Assembly (NCBI GenBank): GCA_017948555.1
Contig: JAFMYY010000027.1
Location: 1,701 to 65,700, forward strand
From: Cesiribacteraceae bacterium YIM B00369
GTDB taxonomy: Bacteria; Bacteroidota; Bacteroidia; Cytophagales; Cyclobacteriaceae
Direction: 5' to 3'
Length of the DNA: 64,000 nucleotides
A program made the position numbers and the translations under genes. Shown here one piece after another: positions 27,278 to 35,184 of the stretch (positions are counted from its first letter, which is position 1; each line of letters begins with the position of its first letter). The notes beneath the pieces were generated by a model. It saw only the letters and a program-made list of their open reading frames with translations. It did not search any database and was not told the origin of the DNA.

Positions 27278-28279
27278 ATGTGTTCAATATTAGCAATAGA
27301 ATCATCCTGCGACGAAACCTCGGCAGCTGTAATCCAAGATAGCAAAATACTTGCCAATATAGTTGCAACTCAGCAGGTTCATGAACAATGGGGGGGAGTG
27401 GTGCCGGAACTCGCCTCGCGTGCTCATCAGCAAAACATTATCCCTGTGGTTCATAAGGCCTTGCAGGTTGCAAATATAGGAAAAAAAGATCTTGATGCAG
27501 TTGCTTTTACCCGTGGCCCCGGTTTATTGGGAGCACTTTTGGTTGGTGCTTCTTTCGCAAAATCTTTTGCCCTGGGCCTTGGTGTGCCACTGATTGATGT
27601 AAACCATATGCAGGCCCACATTCTGGCTCATTTTATTGATGACCCAAAGCCGCCATTCCCTTTCCTTTGCCTTACAGTAAGTGGCGGGCATACCCAGATT
27701 GTTAAAGTTAACGGATTTTTAGATATGGAAATTATAGGAGAAACTCAGGATGATGCAGTAGGGGAAGCATTTGATAAAACCGCCAAGCTCCTGGGGCTTC
27801 CTTACCCCGGAGGCCCGCTGGTGGATAAATGGGCGCAGAAGGGAAATCCTGCCGCTTTTCAGTTTCCTTTGTCGGATATGCAGGGTCTTAATTTCTCTTT
27901 CAGTGGCATTAAAACTGCAGTACTTTATTTTTTACAGAACCGGCAGAAAGAAGATCCTGATTTTGCAGAAAAAAACATGGCAGATATTTGTGCCAGCCTG
28001 CAATATACACTTGTGGAAATGCTGTTACAGAAACTGCGTAAGGCAGCTAAAGAAACAGGAATCAGGCACATTTCCATAGCTGGTGGTGTTTCTGCTAACA
28101 GTGGCTTACGGCAGGCACTGCAGAAGGAAGCGGCAAATAGGAACTGGCAGGTTTATATTCCTGCCTTTGAGTATTGTACCGATAATGCGGCAATGATTGC
28201 GATGGCAGCCCATTATAAGTACCAGGCCGGAGAATTTTGCCCGCAGGATGTCAGCCCTATGCCCAGGATGAAGTTTTGA
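27278..28279 (+). CDS. tsaD: tRNA N6-adenosine threonylcarbamoyltransferase
   Basis: 333 residues, near-universal TsaD/Gcp. The N terminus ILAIESSCDETSAAVI and the iron-binding H110 and H114 in VNHMQAHILAHF are intact; TVSGGHTQIV and the late HISIAGGVSANSGLR are also present. It transfers the threonylcarbamoyl group from threonylcarbamoyl-AMP to A37 of ANN-decoding tRNAs together with TsaB/TsaE, in the cytoplasm. It is divergent from tamB with only 8 bases between start codons, so its promoter must lie inside the tamB coding sequence. Confidence 0.97.
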   Translation: MCSILAIESSCDETSAAVIQDSKILANIVATQQVHEQWGGVVPELASRAHQQNIIPVVHKALQVANIGKKDLDAVAFTRGPGLLGALLVGASFAKSFALGLGVPLIDVNHMQAHILAHFIDDPKPPFPFLCLTVSGGHTQIVKVNGFLDMEIIGETQDDAVGEAFDKTAKLLGLPYPGGPLVDKWAQKGNPAAFQFPLSDMQGLNFSFSGIKTAVLYFLQNRQKEDPDFAEKNMADICASLQYTLVEMLLQKLRKAAKETGIRHISIAGGVSANSGLRQALQKEAANRNWQVYIPAFEYCTDNAAMIAMAAHYKYQAGEFCPQDVSPMPRMKF

Positions 28280-28282
28280 TTT

Positions 28283-28350
28283 CAGAGGAATAGGATAAAG
28301 GATAGATGTTAGATAATGGATGATAGAAGATAGAAGCAGGAAAGGGGCTG
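28283..28350 (+). repeat. Degenerate GATAGA/GATGATAG repeat tract
   Basis: Between tsaD and the thioesterase gene is a purine-rich, degenerate run built from GATAGA, TAGATAA and GATGATAG units. It recalls the 14-base repeat near 7.65 kb and is probably a dispersed intergenic repeat of this genome. No hairpin was found. Confidence 0.35.
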
Positions 28351-28423
28351 CCGGATTAAGCGGATTGCTTGTAATAACCTGCGCCGGACAATTGGCGAGA
28401 ATAACAAAAAACGGAAAACTAAA

Positions 28424-28825
28424 GTGAAAGATATTTTTAAGGCAGGGGATATTAAGGTGCATCGGTTTGTGGTGGGGGATGCTGACCTGGCGGCTTTTGG
28501 TGGGGAACTGGTGCATCCGGTATGTTCCACCTTTGCTTTGGCCCGCGAAATTGAACAAGCGTCGCGGCTTTTTATTATTGATAGTAAGGAAGCGCATGAA
28601 GAAGGGATAGGCACCCGCCTGAATATTGTCCATTGCAGCCCTGCTTTGCCGGGCGAAGAATTAATAATTGAGTCGCAACTCGAAAAAATAGAAGGAAATG
28701 AATTATTATGCACAGTAAGTGTGCGTGCCGGAGACAGGGTAATTGCCAGAGGAACCACCGGACAAAAGGTACTCCGGCGCGATAAACTGGAAAAAATTTT
28801 TAATGATTTAAGAAAAAGCTGCTGA
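28424..28825 (+). CDS. Hotdog-fold thioesterase with a FlK-like catalytic triad
   Basis: 133 residues from a GTG start. The sequence fits the fluoroacetyl-CoA thioesterase-like hotdog family: VCSTFALAREIEQASRLF, then GTRLNIVHCSPALPGEEL and the strand-rich VRAGDRVIARGTTG. T36, E44 and H70 have exactly the spacing (8 and 26) of the T42/E50/H76 triad of Streptomyces FlK. A general acyl-CoA thioesterase is likely; fluoroacetate detoxification is not implied. It lies in a run of plus-strand genes (tsaD, this, smpB) and may be read through from tsaD. Confidence 0.8.
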   Translation: MKDIFKAGDIKVHRFVVGDADLAAFGGELVHPVCSTFALAREIEQASRLFIIDSKEAHEEGIGTRLNIVHCSPALPGEELIIESQLEKIEGNELLCTVSVRAGDRVIARGTTGQKVLRRDKLEKIFNDLRKSC

Positions 28826-28844
28826 AAGCTTTATAGAATAAACT

Positions 28845-29315
28845 ATGGCAAAAGATAAGAAGCAAAGATTTAGTTCAAACGTAAATATCAAAAACCGCAA
28901 GGCAGGGTTTGAGTATGAGTTTATTGAGAAATATGTGGCAGGAATGGCTTTGCGTGGCACCGAAATAAAATCAATCAGGGAGGGAAGGGTAAACCTCCAG
29001 GAGGCATATTGTGTTTTTTACGATGACGGCCTTTATGTACAAAACATGCACATTTCGGCTTATGAGGAAGGGAATATTCTTAACCACGATCCTTTGCGCC
29101 AGAGAAAGCTGTTGCTGAAAAAGAAGGAGCTGGGAAAAATGAAAACCAAGCTTGATGAAAAAGGGCTTACTATTATTCCTATCCGGATGTTTATTACTGA
29201 CCGCGGATTTGCAAAGCTGGAAATTGCCCTTGCCCGTGGTAAAAAACTGCATGATAAGCGGGAAAGTATAAAAGAAAAAGATGTTAAACGGGAGTTAAGC
29301 AGACTTAAATTTTAA
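28845..29315 (+). CDS. smpB: SsrA-binding protein SmpB
   Basis: 156 residues, typical SmpB length. The tmRNA-binding beta-barrel (NRKAGFEYEFIEKYVAGMALRGTEIKS) and the SLREGR-like SIREGRVNLQEAYC motif are clear. The basic C-terminal tail (HDKRESIKEKDVKRELSRLKF) folds as a helix in the ribosome. It brings tmRNA into stalled ribosomes for trans-translation. The ssrA gene itself is not visible nearby. It starts 19 bases after the thioesterase and ends 2 bases before the NlpC/P60 gene. Confidence 0.97.
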   Translation: MAKDKKQRFSSNVNIKNRKAGFEYEFIEKYVAGMALRGTEIKSIREGRVNLQEAYCVFYDDGLYVQNMHISAYEEGNILNHDPLRQRKLLLKKKELGKMKTKLDEKGLTIIPIRMFITDRGFAKLEIALARGKKLHDKRESIKEKDVKRELSRLKF

Positions 29316-29317
29316 AA

Positions 29318-30106
29318 ATGCACGAGCAACAAAGAGGAGTATGCCGCTTAAGTATTGTGCCTGTAAGGGCCGAAGGAAGGGAAAGCAGCGAACTGGTAAC
29401 GCAGTTACTTTTCGGCGACCATTATACTGTCCTGGAGAGCAGCAAAGAGAGTGAATGGCTTCGTATTTTAATTCATTTCGATAAATATGAGGGCTGGATT
29501 AACCAAAAGCAGCACCATTCTGTAACCGAAGAGTATTTTGAGCAGCTTTCAGGACAGGATATGCAGGTGTGTGGAGATATTGCCGGACGTCTCCGCCTGC
29601 AGGATGAATACCTGCACATTGTTTATGGCAGTGTATTGCCCCTTAGCGGAAACGAGTTGTTTGACCTTAGCGAAACGGTGGAATTTACCGGAAATACGCT
29701 GGCCATCAGAAAGATTAAAGATTTTACTGTTTTAAAAGATATTGCTTTTCAGTATATTAACAGTCCTTACCTGTGGGGCGGCAAAACTCCTTTTGGTATT
29801 GACTGTTCCGGATTTGTGCAAATGGTCTTTAAACTATGCGGGTACCCTCTGAAACGGGATGCAAGCCAGCAGGCTCAGCAGGGTAAAACGGTGCTTTCAG
29901 TGGCAGAGTCAAAACCCGGGGACCTGGCCTTTTTCCAAAATCCGGCAGGCAAAATTGTTCATGTTGGTATAATACTGGAAAACCGGAAGATTATTCATGC
30001 CTCAGGCAAGGTAAGGGTGGATTACCTGGATGAAAATGGAATTTTTATAAAGCAAAGTAAAATATATAGCCATAGGTTGTGCTTGATTAAGCGGTTGATT
30101 ATGTAG
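29318..30106 (+). CDS. NlpC/P60 (C40) peptidase with N-terminal SH3-like domains
   Basis: 262 residues. Two SH3-like segments (about 5-60 and 65-130) precede a C40 papain-like domain (about 140-262). The catalytic Cys is C163 in GIDCSGFVQMVF, His is H215 in IVHVGI, and the third residue is H227 in IIHASG. The protein is a putative gamma-D-glutamyl-L-diamino acid peptidase acting on peptidoglycan or its fragments. I see no classical signal peptide, so cytoplasmic muropeptide recycling (YkfC-like) or non-classical export are both possible. It overlaps closely with smpB (2-base gap). Confidence 0.9.
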   Translation: MHEQQRGVCRLSIVPVRAEGRESSELVTQLLFGDHYTVLESSKESEWLRILIHFDKYEGWINQKQHHSVTEEYFEQLSGQDMQVCGDIAGRLRLQDEYLHIVYGSVLPLSGNELFDLSETVEFTGNTLAIRKIKDFTVLKDIAFQYINSPYLWGGKTPFGIDCSGFVQMVFKLCGYPLKRDASQQAQQGKTVLSVAESKPGDLAFFQNPAGKIVHVGIILENRKIIHASGKVRVDYLDENGIFIKQSKIYSHRLCLIKRLIM

Positions 30107-30125
30107 GATTTAAGATAAAAATATT

Positions 30126-30644
30126 ATGCATGGTAGTAGTAGGGTGTTAGTTCTGAATTATGATTTCAGCCCGATATCAGTATGTACCGTTCAGCGGGCG
30201 TTTTTACTGGTGTTCCTGGAAAAGGCAGAAATGCTTGCAGATGCCAGAGGAGGTTTACTTCATACTGTAAACAGCGCCTGGCCAATGCCGGCGGTAATCC
30301 GGCTGCGCCGGTATATTAATATGCCCTATAAAGGTGTACTGCTTACCAGACAAAATATTTTTAAAAGGGATAATTACACCTGCCAGTATTGTGGTACCCA
30401 TAAAGAGCTTACCCTGGACCATGTTGTTCCCCGCTCCAAAAACGGCAAATCGTCCTGGTCGAACCTTGTAACCGCCTGTAAGCGCTGCAATGCCCGTAAA
30501 GGAGATTATACTCCCGAAGCAGCCGGGCTTCGTTTGAGAAGAAGGCCTGCCCGGCCATCGTATCTTGATTTTCTCCGGCATAACAGCGGTTTATTCCAGG
30601 AAGAATGGGGGCCATACCTGCAGTCAAACCGTGCAATTGCTTAG
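30126..30644 (+). CDS. HNH endonuclease family protein
   Basis: 172 residues. The N-terminal part resembles the conserved Bacteroidota/Cyanobacteria HNH group (VLVLNYDFSPISVCTVQRAF). The HNH/zinc site follows: CQYCG (about 86-90), TLDHVVPRSKNG with the catalytic His, and CKRCNARKG. Members of this group are widespread single-copy chromosomal genes whose biological role is not settled. No mobile element, restriction methylase or intron sits nearby, so I do not call it a homing or restriction enzyme. Confidence 0.9.
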   Translation: MHGSSRVLVLNYDFSPISVCTVQRAFLLVFLEKAEMLADARGGLLHTVNSAWPMPAVIRLRRYINMPYKGVLLTRQNIFKRDNYTCQYCGTHKELTLDHVVPRSKNGKSSWSNLVTACKRCNARKGDYTPEAAGLRLRRRPARPSYLDFLRHNSGLFQEEWGPYLQSNRAIA

Positions 30645-30647
30645 TTT

Positions 30648-30749
30648 TCGTTGTTCGTTTTTGGTTGTTCGTTCCCTGCAGAGAATCAGCAGGTAAAGCT
30701 TCCTGTTTTAATTGAAGTCAGGCAACGAACAACTACCAACGAACAACGA
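30648..30749. repeat. Long inverted repeat of GTTGTTCGTT units between convergent genes
   Basis: 31-base arms (30648-30678 against 30719-30749) pair at 27 positions plus one G-U, with three mismatches, enclosing a 40-base loop. Each arm is itself a near-duplicate of GTTGTTCGTT separated by a few bases. It lies between the convergent HNH and trpS genes and may act as a bidirectional terminator or be a dispersed repeat. Confidence 0.65.
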
Positions 30750-30759
30750 CCAACCAAAA

Positions 30760-31731
30760 TCAGGTGTAGCCGAGTTTTTCCCTTACTTTCTGAAGGGTAA
30801 CCCTTGCTATTTCCCTTGCTTTGGCTTCACCCTCTTCCAGCTTCCTGTTTAATTCAGGCAGGTTACTGATGTAGAAGTTATAAAGCTCCCTTTCTTTTTC
30901 AAATCTTCTGATAATAAGTTCATACAGCTCCTGCTTTGCATGGCCGTATCCGTAATTACCCCCTAAGTACTTCTGCCGCATTTCTTCCACCTGCTCTGGT
31001 GTTGCAAGGAGTCTGTAAAGGGCAAAAACATTGTCATTCTCCGGGTTTTTTGGTTCTTCAAGGGGAGTACTGTCGGTAACAATGCCCATGATCTGTTTCC
31101 GTAGCTGTTTATCGGGAAGAAACAGGTCTATAGTATTGCCATAGCTTTTGCTCATTTTCTGGCCGTCAGTACCCGGTATTGTCATAACAGATTCGTCTAT
31201 GCGGGCTTCAGGAAGTACAAAAGTTTCGCCATAGCGGTTATTAAAGCCGCTTGCGATATCTCTTGCCATTTCCAGATGTTGCTTCTGGTCTTTGCCTACC
31301 GGTACAAATTCGGCATCATATAAAATAATGTCGGCAGTCATTAAAACAGGGTAGGTAAACAAGCCTGCGTTTACATCTGCCAGCCGGTCCGACTTATCTT
31401 TGAAAGAGTGTGCATTGGCCAGCATCGGGAAGGGCGTAAAACAATTGAGGTACCAGTTAAGCTCGCAAACTTCCGGAATGCGGCTTTGGCGGTATAGCAT
31501 GTTTTTTTCTGTGTCAAAACCAAAGGCCAGCCAGGCAGCCGCCACCGCATTAATATTGTCGACCCTGGTTTCGGCCTCTTTTATGGAAGTAAGAGAATGA
31601 AGGTCGGCTATAAAAAATAAAGATTCATTTTCAGGGTCATTTGCTAATGCAATCGCGGGCAAAACAGCACCTAAAACATTTCCTAAGTGAGGGCGCCCTG
31701 TGCTTTGTATTCCGGTAAGTATTCGTGCCAT
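30760..31731 (-). CDS. trpS: Tryptophanyl-tRNA synthetase
   Basis: 323 residues, the short bacterial form. The class I signature GRPHLGN (HIGH-type) lies near residue 12 and GQKMSKSYGN (KMSKS) near 192. DAEFVPVGKDQKQHLEMARDI is the tRNA/substrate region. It attaches tryptophan to tRNA-Trp in the cytoplasm. The gene stands alone on the minus strand between two plus-strand genes, with its own promoter somewhere in the 326-base divergent gap at 31732-32057. Confidence 0.97.
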   Translation of the reverse strand: MARILTGIQSTGRPHLGNVLGAVLPAIALANDPENESLFFIADLHSLTSIKEAETRVDNINAVAAAWLAFGFDTEKNMLYRQSRIPEVCELNWYLNCFTPFPMLANAHSFKDKSDRLADVNAGLFTYPVLMTADIILYDAEFVPVGKDQKQHLEMARDIASGFNNRYGETFVLPEARIDESVMTIPGTDGQKMSKSYGNTIDLFLPDKQLRKQIMGIVTDSTPLEEPKNPENDNVFALYRLLATPEQVEEMRQKYLGGNYGYGHAKQELYELIIRRFEKERELYNFYISNLPELNRKLEEGEAKAREIARVTLQKVREKLGYT

Positions 31732-32057
31732 TTTTATTTATGTGTCTTCTCAAAGTTTAGCAAATAGTTGAAAATCAAAAGGTAAGAATTTATAAAACCT
31801 TCTTTTTCTGAACAGAATCCACCGATCATTTAAATTTTCACCTTTTGTATTTCCCTTAGCTGTTGGTACAGGTTCAGGTTTGTGTTCTGCAAAATAAATA
31901 AAGCAGCTATTAAATAGGGAATAAAATGAAATATTTCGCTTCAATTCTTACAAATGGTGTGGAACAGGCATTGAATTTGTGTATGGATATATGTTGTAGA
32001 TCAGTATAAGTATTTGTAAATTCACTGCGTTTTAGAGCTTTTAATGTATCTTTTCTT
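31732..32057. promoter_or_regulatory. Divergent intergenic region between trpS and the DUF1573 gene
   Basis: 326 bases, AT-rich, no supported gene. It should hold promoters for both neighbours. TATCTTTT at about 32047-32054, close to the -7 consensus, lies just before the DUF1573 start, too near for a normal leader unless the transcript is nearly leaderless. No riboswitch or T-box is recognised upstream of trpS. Confidence 0.35.
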
Positions 32058-33182
32058 ATGAAGAAAACAAGTGTATGGATAGTTGCCGCTTTTCTGGCAT
32101 TTGCGGCACATAATAATGCCGGCGCGCAAATGCTGGTGGAGCGCCAGGGGTTTGAAAAAAAACTTGCCCGGATAGATTTTGCTGAAAAGGCCCATGATTT
32201 TGGTCAGGTGCAGGAGGAAAACGGACCCATTAAGCATACCTTTGAATTTGAAAATACCGGTGAAGTTCCTGTTAAAATAACCGGAGTTCAGGCTTCCTGT
32301 GGCTGCACCACACCCGACTGGACCAGAGAAGAAATACAGCCGGGAAGTAAAGGAATAATTGTGGCGCAATATGATCCGGCCAACCGGCCCGGCCAGTTTG
32401 ATAAAGCCCTTACTGTGAATACCAATGCAGAGCCTAATGTAGTTATTTTAACGATTAAAGGGGTGGTAAAGCCCAGACCCCGTACTGCTGAGGATGATTT
32501 CCCTACAGAAATGGGTAATTTAAGAGTAAAATACAGAGGTTTTAATTTTGGAAAGCTTACCACCGAAGGTCCTGTTACCAAAACTTTTGAAGTTTATAAC
32601 CAGGGTAAAAAGCCATTGGTGTTTTCTGATAAAGTGATATCCCCATCTCATGTAAAAGTAAGCTTCAGGCCCAAAGAAATTGCTCCTGAAAGCCGCGGGG
32701 AAGTAGTAATCAGCTACGATGTGGCAGGTCTTAATGATTTAGGCTGGGTAAGTGATAACCTGGTGCTTTTTACGAATGAAGAGGGTGAAAATTCAAAAAA
32801 GAACTTCAGCGTAATTGCCACTATTGAAGAATACTTTCCTCCCATGACAGAGGAGGAGCTTGCACAGGCTCCACGCCTGCAGCTTGAAAAAACCACCTAT
32901 GATTTTGGGAAAACAAAAGAAGGAGATAAAGTGGTGGCAGAATTTGTTATTACAAATGGAGGCCGGAAAGAACTGAACATCCGGAAAACCAAAGCAAATT
33001 GTGGCTGTACGGTTTCTTCACCTGAAAAAGACACACTGCAGCCCGGGGAAAGCAGTAAAATAACTGCAACACTCGATACCCGCGGCCTTCGCGGAAATCA
33101 ATTTAAAAACATTACTATATTTAGTAATGACCCGACAGCACCTACCCAAACTGTAACCATAAAAGGTGAGGTGCAGCAGTAA
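32058..33182 (+). CDS. DUF1573 domain protein, two tandem domains, exported
   Basis: 374 residues with a signal peptide (about 1-24, ending AGAQ). Two DUF1573 immunoglobulin-like domains, roughly residues 40-130 and 280-374, each begin with a DFG motif and contain CGC motifs (C81/C83 in ASCGCTTPDW; C315/C317 in ANCGCTVSS). A third Ig-like region lies between. DUF1573 domains are common in exported Bacteroidota proteins and their function is unknown to me; the paired cysteines suggest metal or disulfide chemistry. Periplasmic or surface location is inferred. Confidence 0.88.
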   Translation: MKKTSVWIVAAFLAFAAHNNAGAQMLVERQGFEKKLARIDFAEKAHDFGQVQEENGPIKHTFEFENTGEVPVKITGVQASCGCTTPDWTREEIQPGSKGIIVAQYDPANRPGQFDKALTVNTNAEPNVVILTIKGVVKPRPRTAEDDFPTEMGNLRVKYRGFNFGKLTTEGPVTKTFEVYNQGKKPLVFSDKVISPSHVKVSFRPKEIAPESRGEVVISYDVAGLNDLGWVSDNLVLFTNEEGENSKKNFSVIATIEEYFPPMTEEELAQAPRLQLEKTTYDFGKTKEGDKVVAEFVITNGGRKELNIRKTKANCGCTVSSPEKDTLQPGESSKITATLDTRGLRGNQFKNITIFSNDPTAPTQTVTIKGEVQQ

Positions 33183-33300
33183 TCTGCAGAGGGCGCAATT
33201 TTAATAAAGGAAACCGAAGTTAAAAAACCAGAACTGAAGGCCATTAAATAAGCCGGATGTTAAAGCGAAGCAGGGACCTTGTTCCGGCTCCGGATAATAA

Positions 33301-33334
33301 AAAAAGCGCTGCATAAGAATGGAGCGCTTTTTTT
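33301..33334. terminator. Bidirectional terminator between DUF1573 and SpoIIE genes
   Basis: A 10-bp stem, AAAAAGCGCT (33301-33310) against AGCGCTTTTT (33323-33332), with a 12-base loop and T or A runs on both sides, lies between convergent genes. Confidence 0.85.
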
Positions 33335-33347
33335 ATAGATTCTATTT

Positions 33348-34631
33348 TTAACCTCTGAAGCCAATCAGCAGTATGTCATCCACCTGCTTTTCAGCTCCCT
33401 TCCAGTTTTTAAAGTTTTCGGACAGAAGGTTAATCTGATCCTGCGGATCTTTGGTGTGCATATCAGCCAGTAGTGATTCAAGGCGTTTTCTCCCGTATTT
33501 ACCTTCTGCTCCAAGCTGGTCCTGCAAGCCATCTGAAAAGAGATAGTAGGAAGTACCCTCAGCTAATGGAATTACGTGTTCTGTAAAATCTCTGTCTACC
33601 CCTACTTTATGAGTTCCTCCAATAGCTTGTTTATCTCCCTTTACTGTCTGCACACCCTTTTCATCCACAATAATTAAAGGGCGGCGGGCTCCGGCGAAAA
33701 CTATTTCTCTTTTTTGACGGTCTATACGGCAAAGAGAAATTTCCATTCCATCCTGGTTATTACTTTCTTCCTGCCGCAGGGCTTTCATTACCCGATTGTG
33801 AAGCTGGTTCAAAATGGAGGCAGGTTCGTGGTTATGGTTATGGATAATAATTTCATTCAGGAATTCATGACCAAGGGCACTCATAAAGGCTCCGGGAATT
33901 CCATGGCCTGTACAATCTACAGCCGCAAGAAAAACCTGGTCGTTTTGCTCAGTAAAGTAATAAAAATCGCCACTGAGCACATCGCGGGGCACCCAAAACA
34001 CAAAGCTTTCCGGTATGTACTGCTGAATATCCTCCTGTGCCGGCAGCATAGCCTTCTGGATGCGCTCACCGTACCTGATGCTGTCCATTACCCTTTTCTT
34101 TTGCTTTTGGAGCTGCGCGTTGACTACAAGAGCCTCTTTCATTTTCAGGCTGAGCTCCATCTGTTTAATTACCTGCTTGCCTAAAGTGCGCAGTGCAAAT
34201 TTTTGTTCCTCAGTCAGGTTGCGTGGTTTGGTGTCAATTACGCACAGGGTGCCAAGGTTGTGGCCGCCGGGAGTTTCCAGCGGAATGCCTGCATAAAAAC
34301 GAATGGCGGGTCCGCCTGTTACGAGCGGGTTGTCATGGAAGCGCTCGTCCTGCAGGGCATCAGGTACCTCCATAATGTCATTTCCATGGATTGCATGTGC
34401 GCAAAAGGCCAGTCCGCGTGGTGTTTCAGTTGCTTCAAGTCCTACCCGTGCTTTAAACCACTGCCGGTCTTCATCTAAAAGAGAAACAAGTGAAATGGAT
34501 GTGCCGCATATTTGGGAAGCAAGCTTAACAAGCTCATCAAAAGCTTCATCCTCAGGTGTATCTAATATATTGTATTGTTCCAGTGCTGCAAGTCGTTCCT
34601 GCTCATTGCCTGGTAGGGGAGCTGAGATCAT
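33348..34631 (-). CDS. GAF-domain SpoIIE/PP2C-type serine phosphatase
   Basis: 427 residues. An N-terminal GAF domain (about 20-165; EDRQWFKARVGL, AFCAHAI, NLGTLCVIDTKP) is joined through a coiled linker (about 165-195, QLQKQKKRVMDSIRYGERIQ) to a PPM/SpoIIE phosphatase domain. Metal-binding motifs are GDFYYF, AAVDCTGHGIPGAFMSALGHEFLN and the late LFSDGLQDQLG. Such proteins dephosphorylate anti-anti-sigma-like partners in RsbU-type switching; no such partner is nearby. The GAF is the same subfamily as that of the hybrid kinase at 9.6 kb, so the two may read the same kind of signal. Confidence 0.9.
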   Translation of the reverse strand: MISAPLPGNEQERLAALEQYNILDTPEDEAFDELVKLASQICGTSISLVSLLDEDRQWFKARVGLEATETPRGLAFCAHAIHGNDIMEVPDALQDERFHDNPLVTGGPAIRFYAGIPLETPGGHNLGTLCVIDTKPRNLTEEQKFALRTLGKQVIKQMELSLKMKEALVVNAQLQKQKKRVMDSIRYGERIQKAMLPAQEDIQQYIPESFVFWVPRDVLSGDFYYFTEQNDQVFLAAVDCTGHGIPGAFMSALGHEFLNEIIIHNHNHEPASILNQLHNRVMKALRQEESNNQDGMEISLCRIDRQKREIVFAGARRPLIIVDEKGVQTVKGDKQAIGGTHKVGVDRDFTEHVIPLAEGTSYYLFSDGLQDQLGAEGKYGRKRLESLLADMHTKDPQDQINLLSENFKNWKGAEKQVDDILLIGFRG

Positions 34632-35184
34632 GAGGTTCTGTTTTCTGTTGTATACAATTCAGAACCCCTTTCTTTCCGGCTGAAGAGTATGTGATAATTT
34701 AGTGAAATAGTAATTATATTTATCTCATTTACTATGGGAAAATATATTACCAGGAGTAATTGCAAAAATATATAGATATAATGTGAATATTTGTTAAGAA
34801 TGGGGTGTGCTAATACATCTGATGTTCCAGGATAGTAGCTTACAGGGAGGTTTTGCCCGTGCAGAATCGATAGTGCTGGTATTCAGGTGATTTCCTTTCT
34901 TTTGCTTTTTGGTAATCCCATCAGAAAGCTTTTAAAGTCTTATAGCGTTTACCGGAAATAGTCTGTTGCGGGAGAGTAAAAATGCCTGATTGGTAAAATA
35001 TATTACCTGTTCTTTTTATTTGTTTGATATTTTCTATAATAAATAAACTTCCTGATCAGCTGCTTTGGCGAGGCAGATTTTATAAAAACAAAAACAGCGC
35101 TGTCCATAGCCTGGCCAACGCTGTTTTAATACAGGTAATTTAAATATTACTGCCCTTTTTCAGGGAATTACTTCTTCATCCTCA
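34632..35184. promoter_or_regulatory. Intergenic region upstream of the SpoIIE phosphatase, downstream of gcdH
   Basis: 553 bases. The part next to 34631 should hold the phosphatase promoter, and the gcdH terminator lies at 35091-35127. Between them I see only AT-rich sequence with no supported gene, repeat or RNA. Confidence 0.4.
35091..35127 (-). terminator. Terminator after gcdH
   Basis: AAAACAGCG (35091-35099) pairs with CGCTGTTTT (35119-35127), a 9-bp stem. Read on the minus strand it is followed by a T-rich run, as expected for the gene ending at 35185. Confidence 0.7.

Noticed and set aside
28106-28633. 175-residue minus-strand frame
   Set aside because: Overlaps tsaD and the thioesterase gene on the opposite strand; no domain and no promoter.
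30126-30644. Homing or restriction role for the HNH protein
   Set aside because: No intron, methylase or mobile element flanks it, and its N-terminal region fits a widely conserved chromosomal family.
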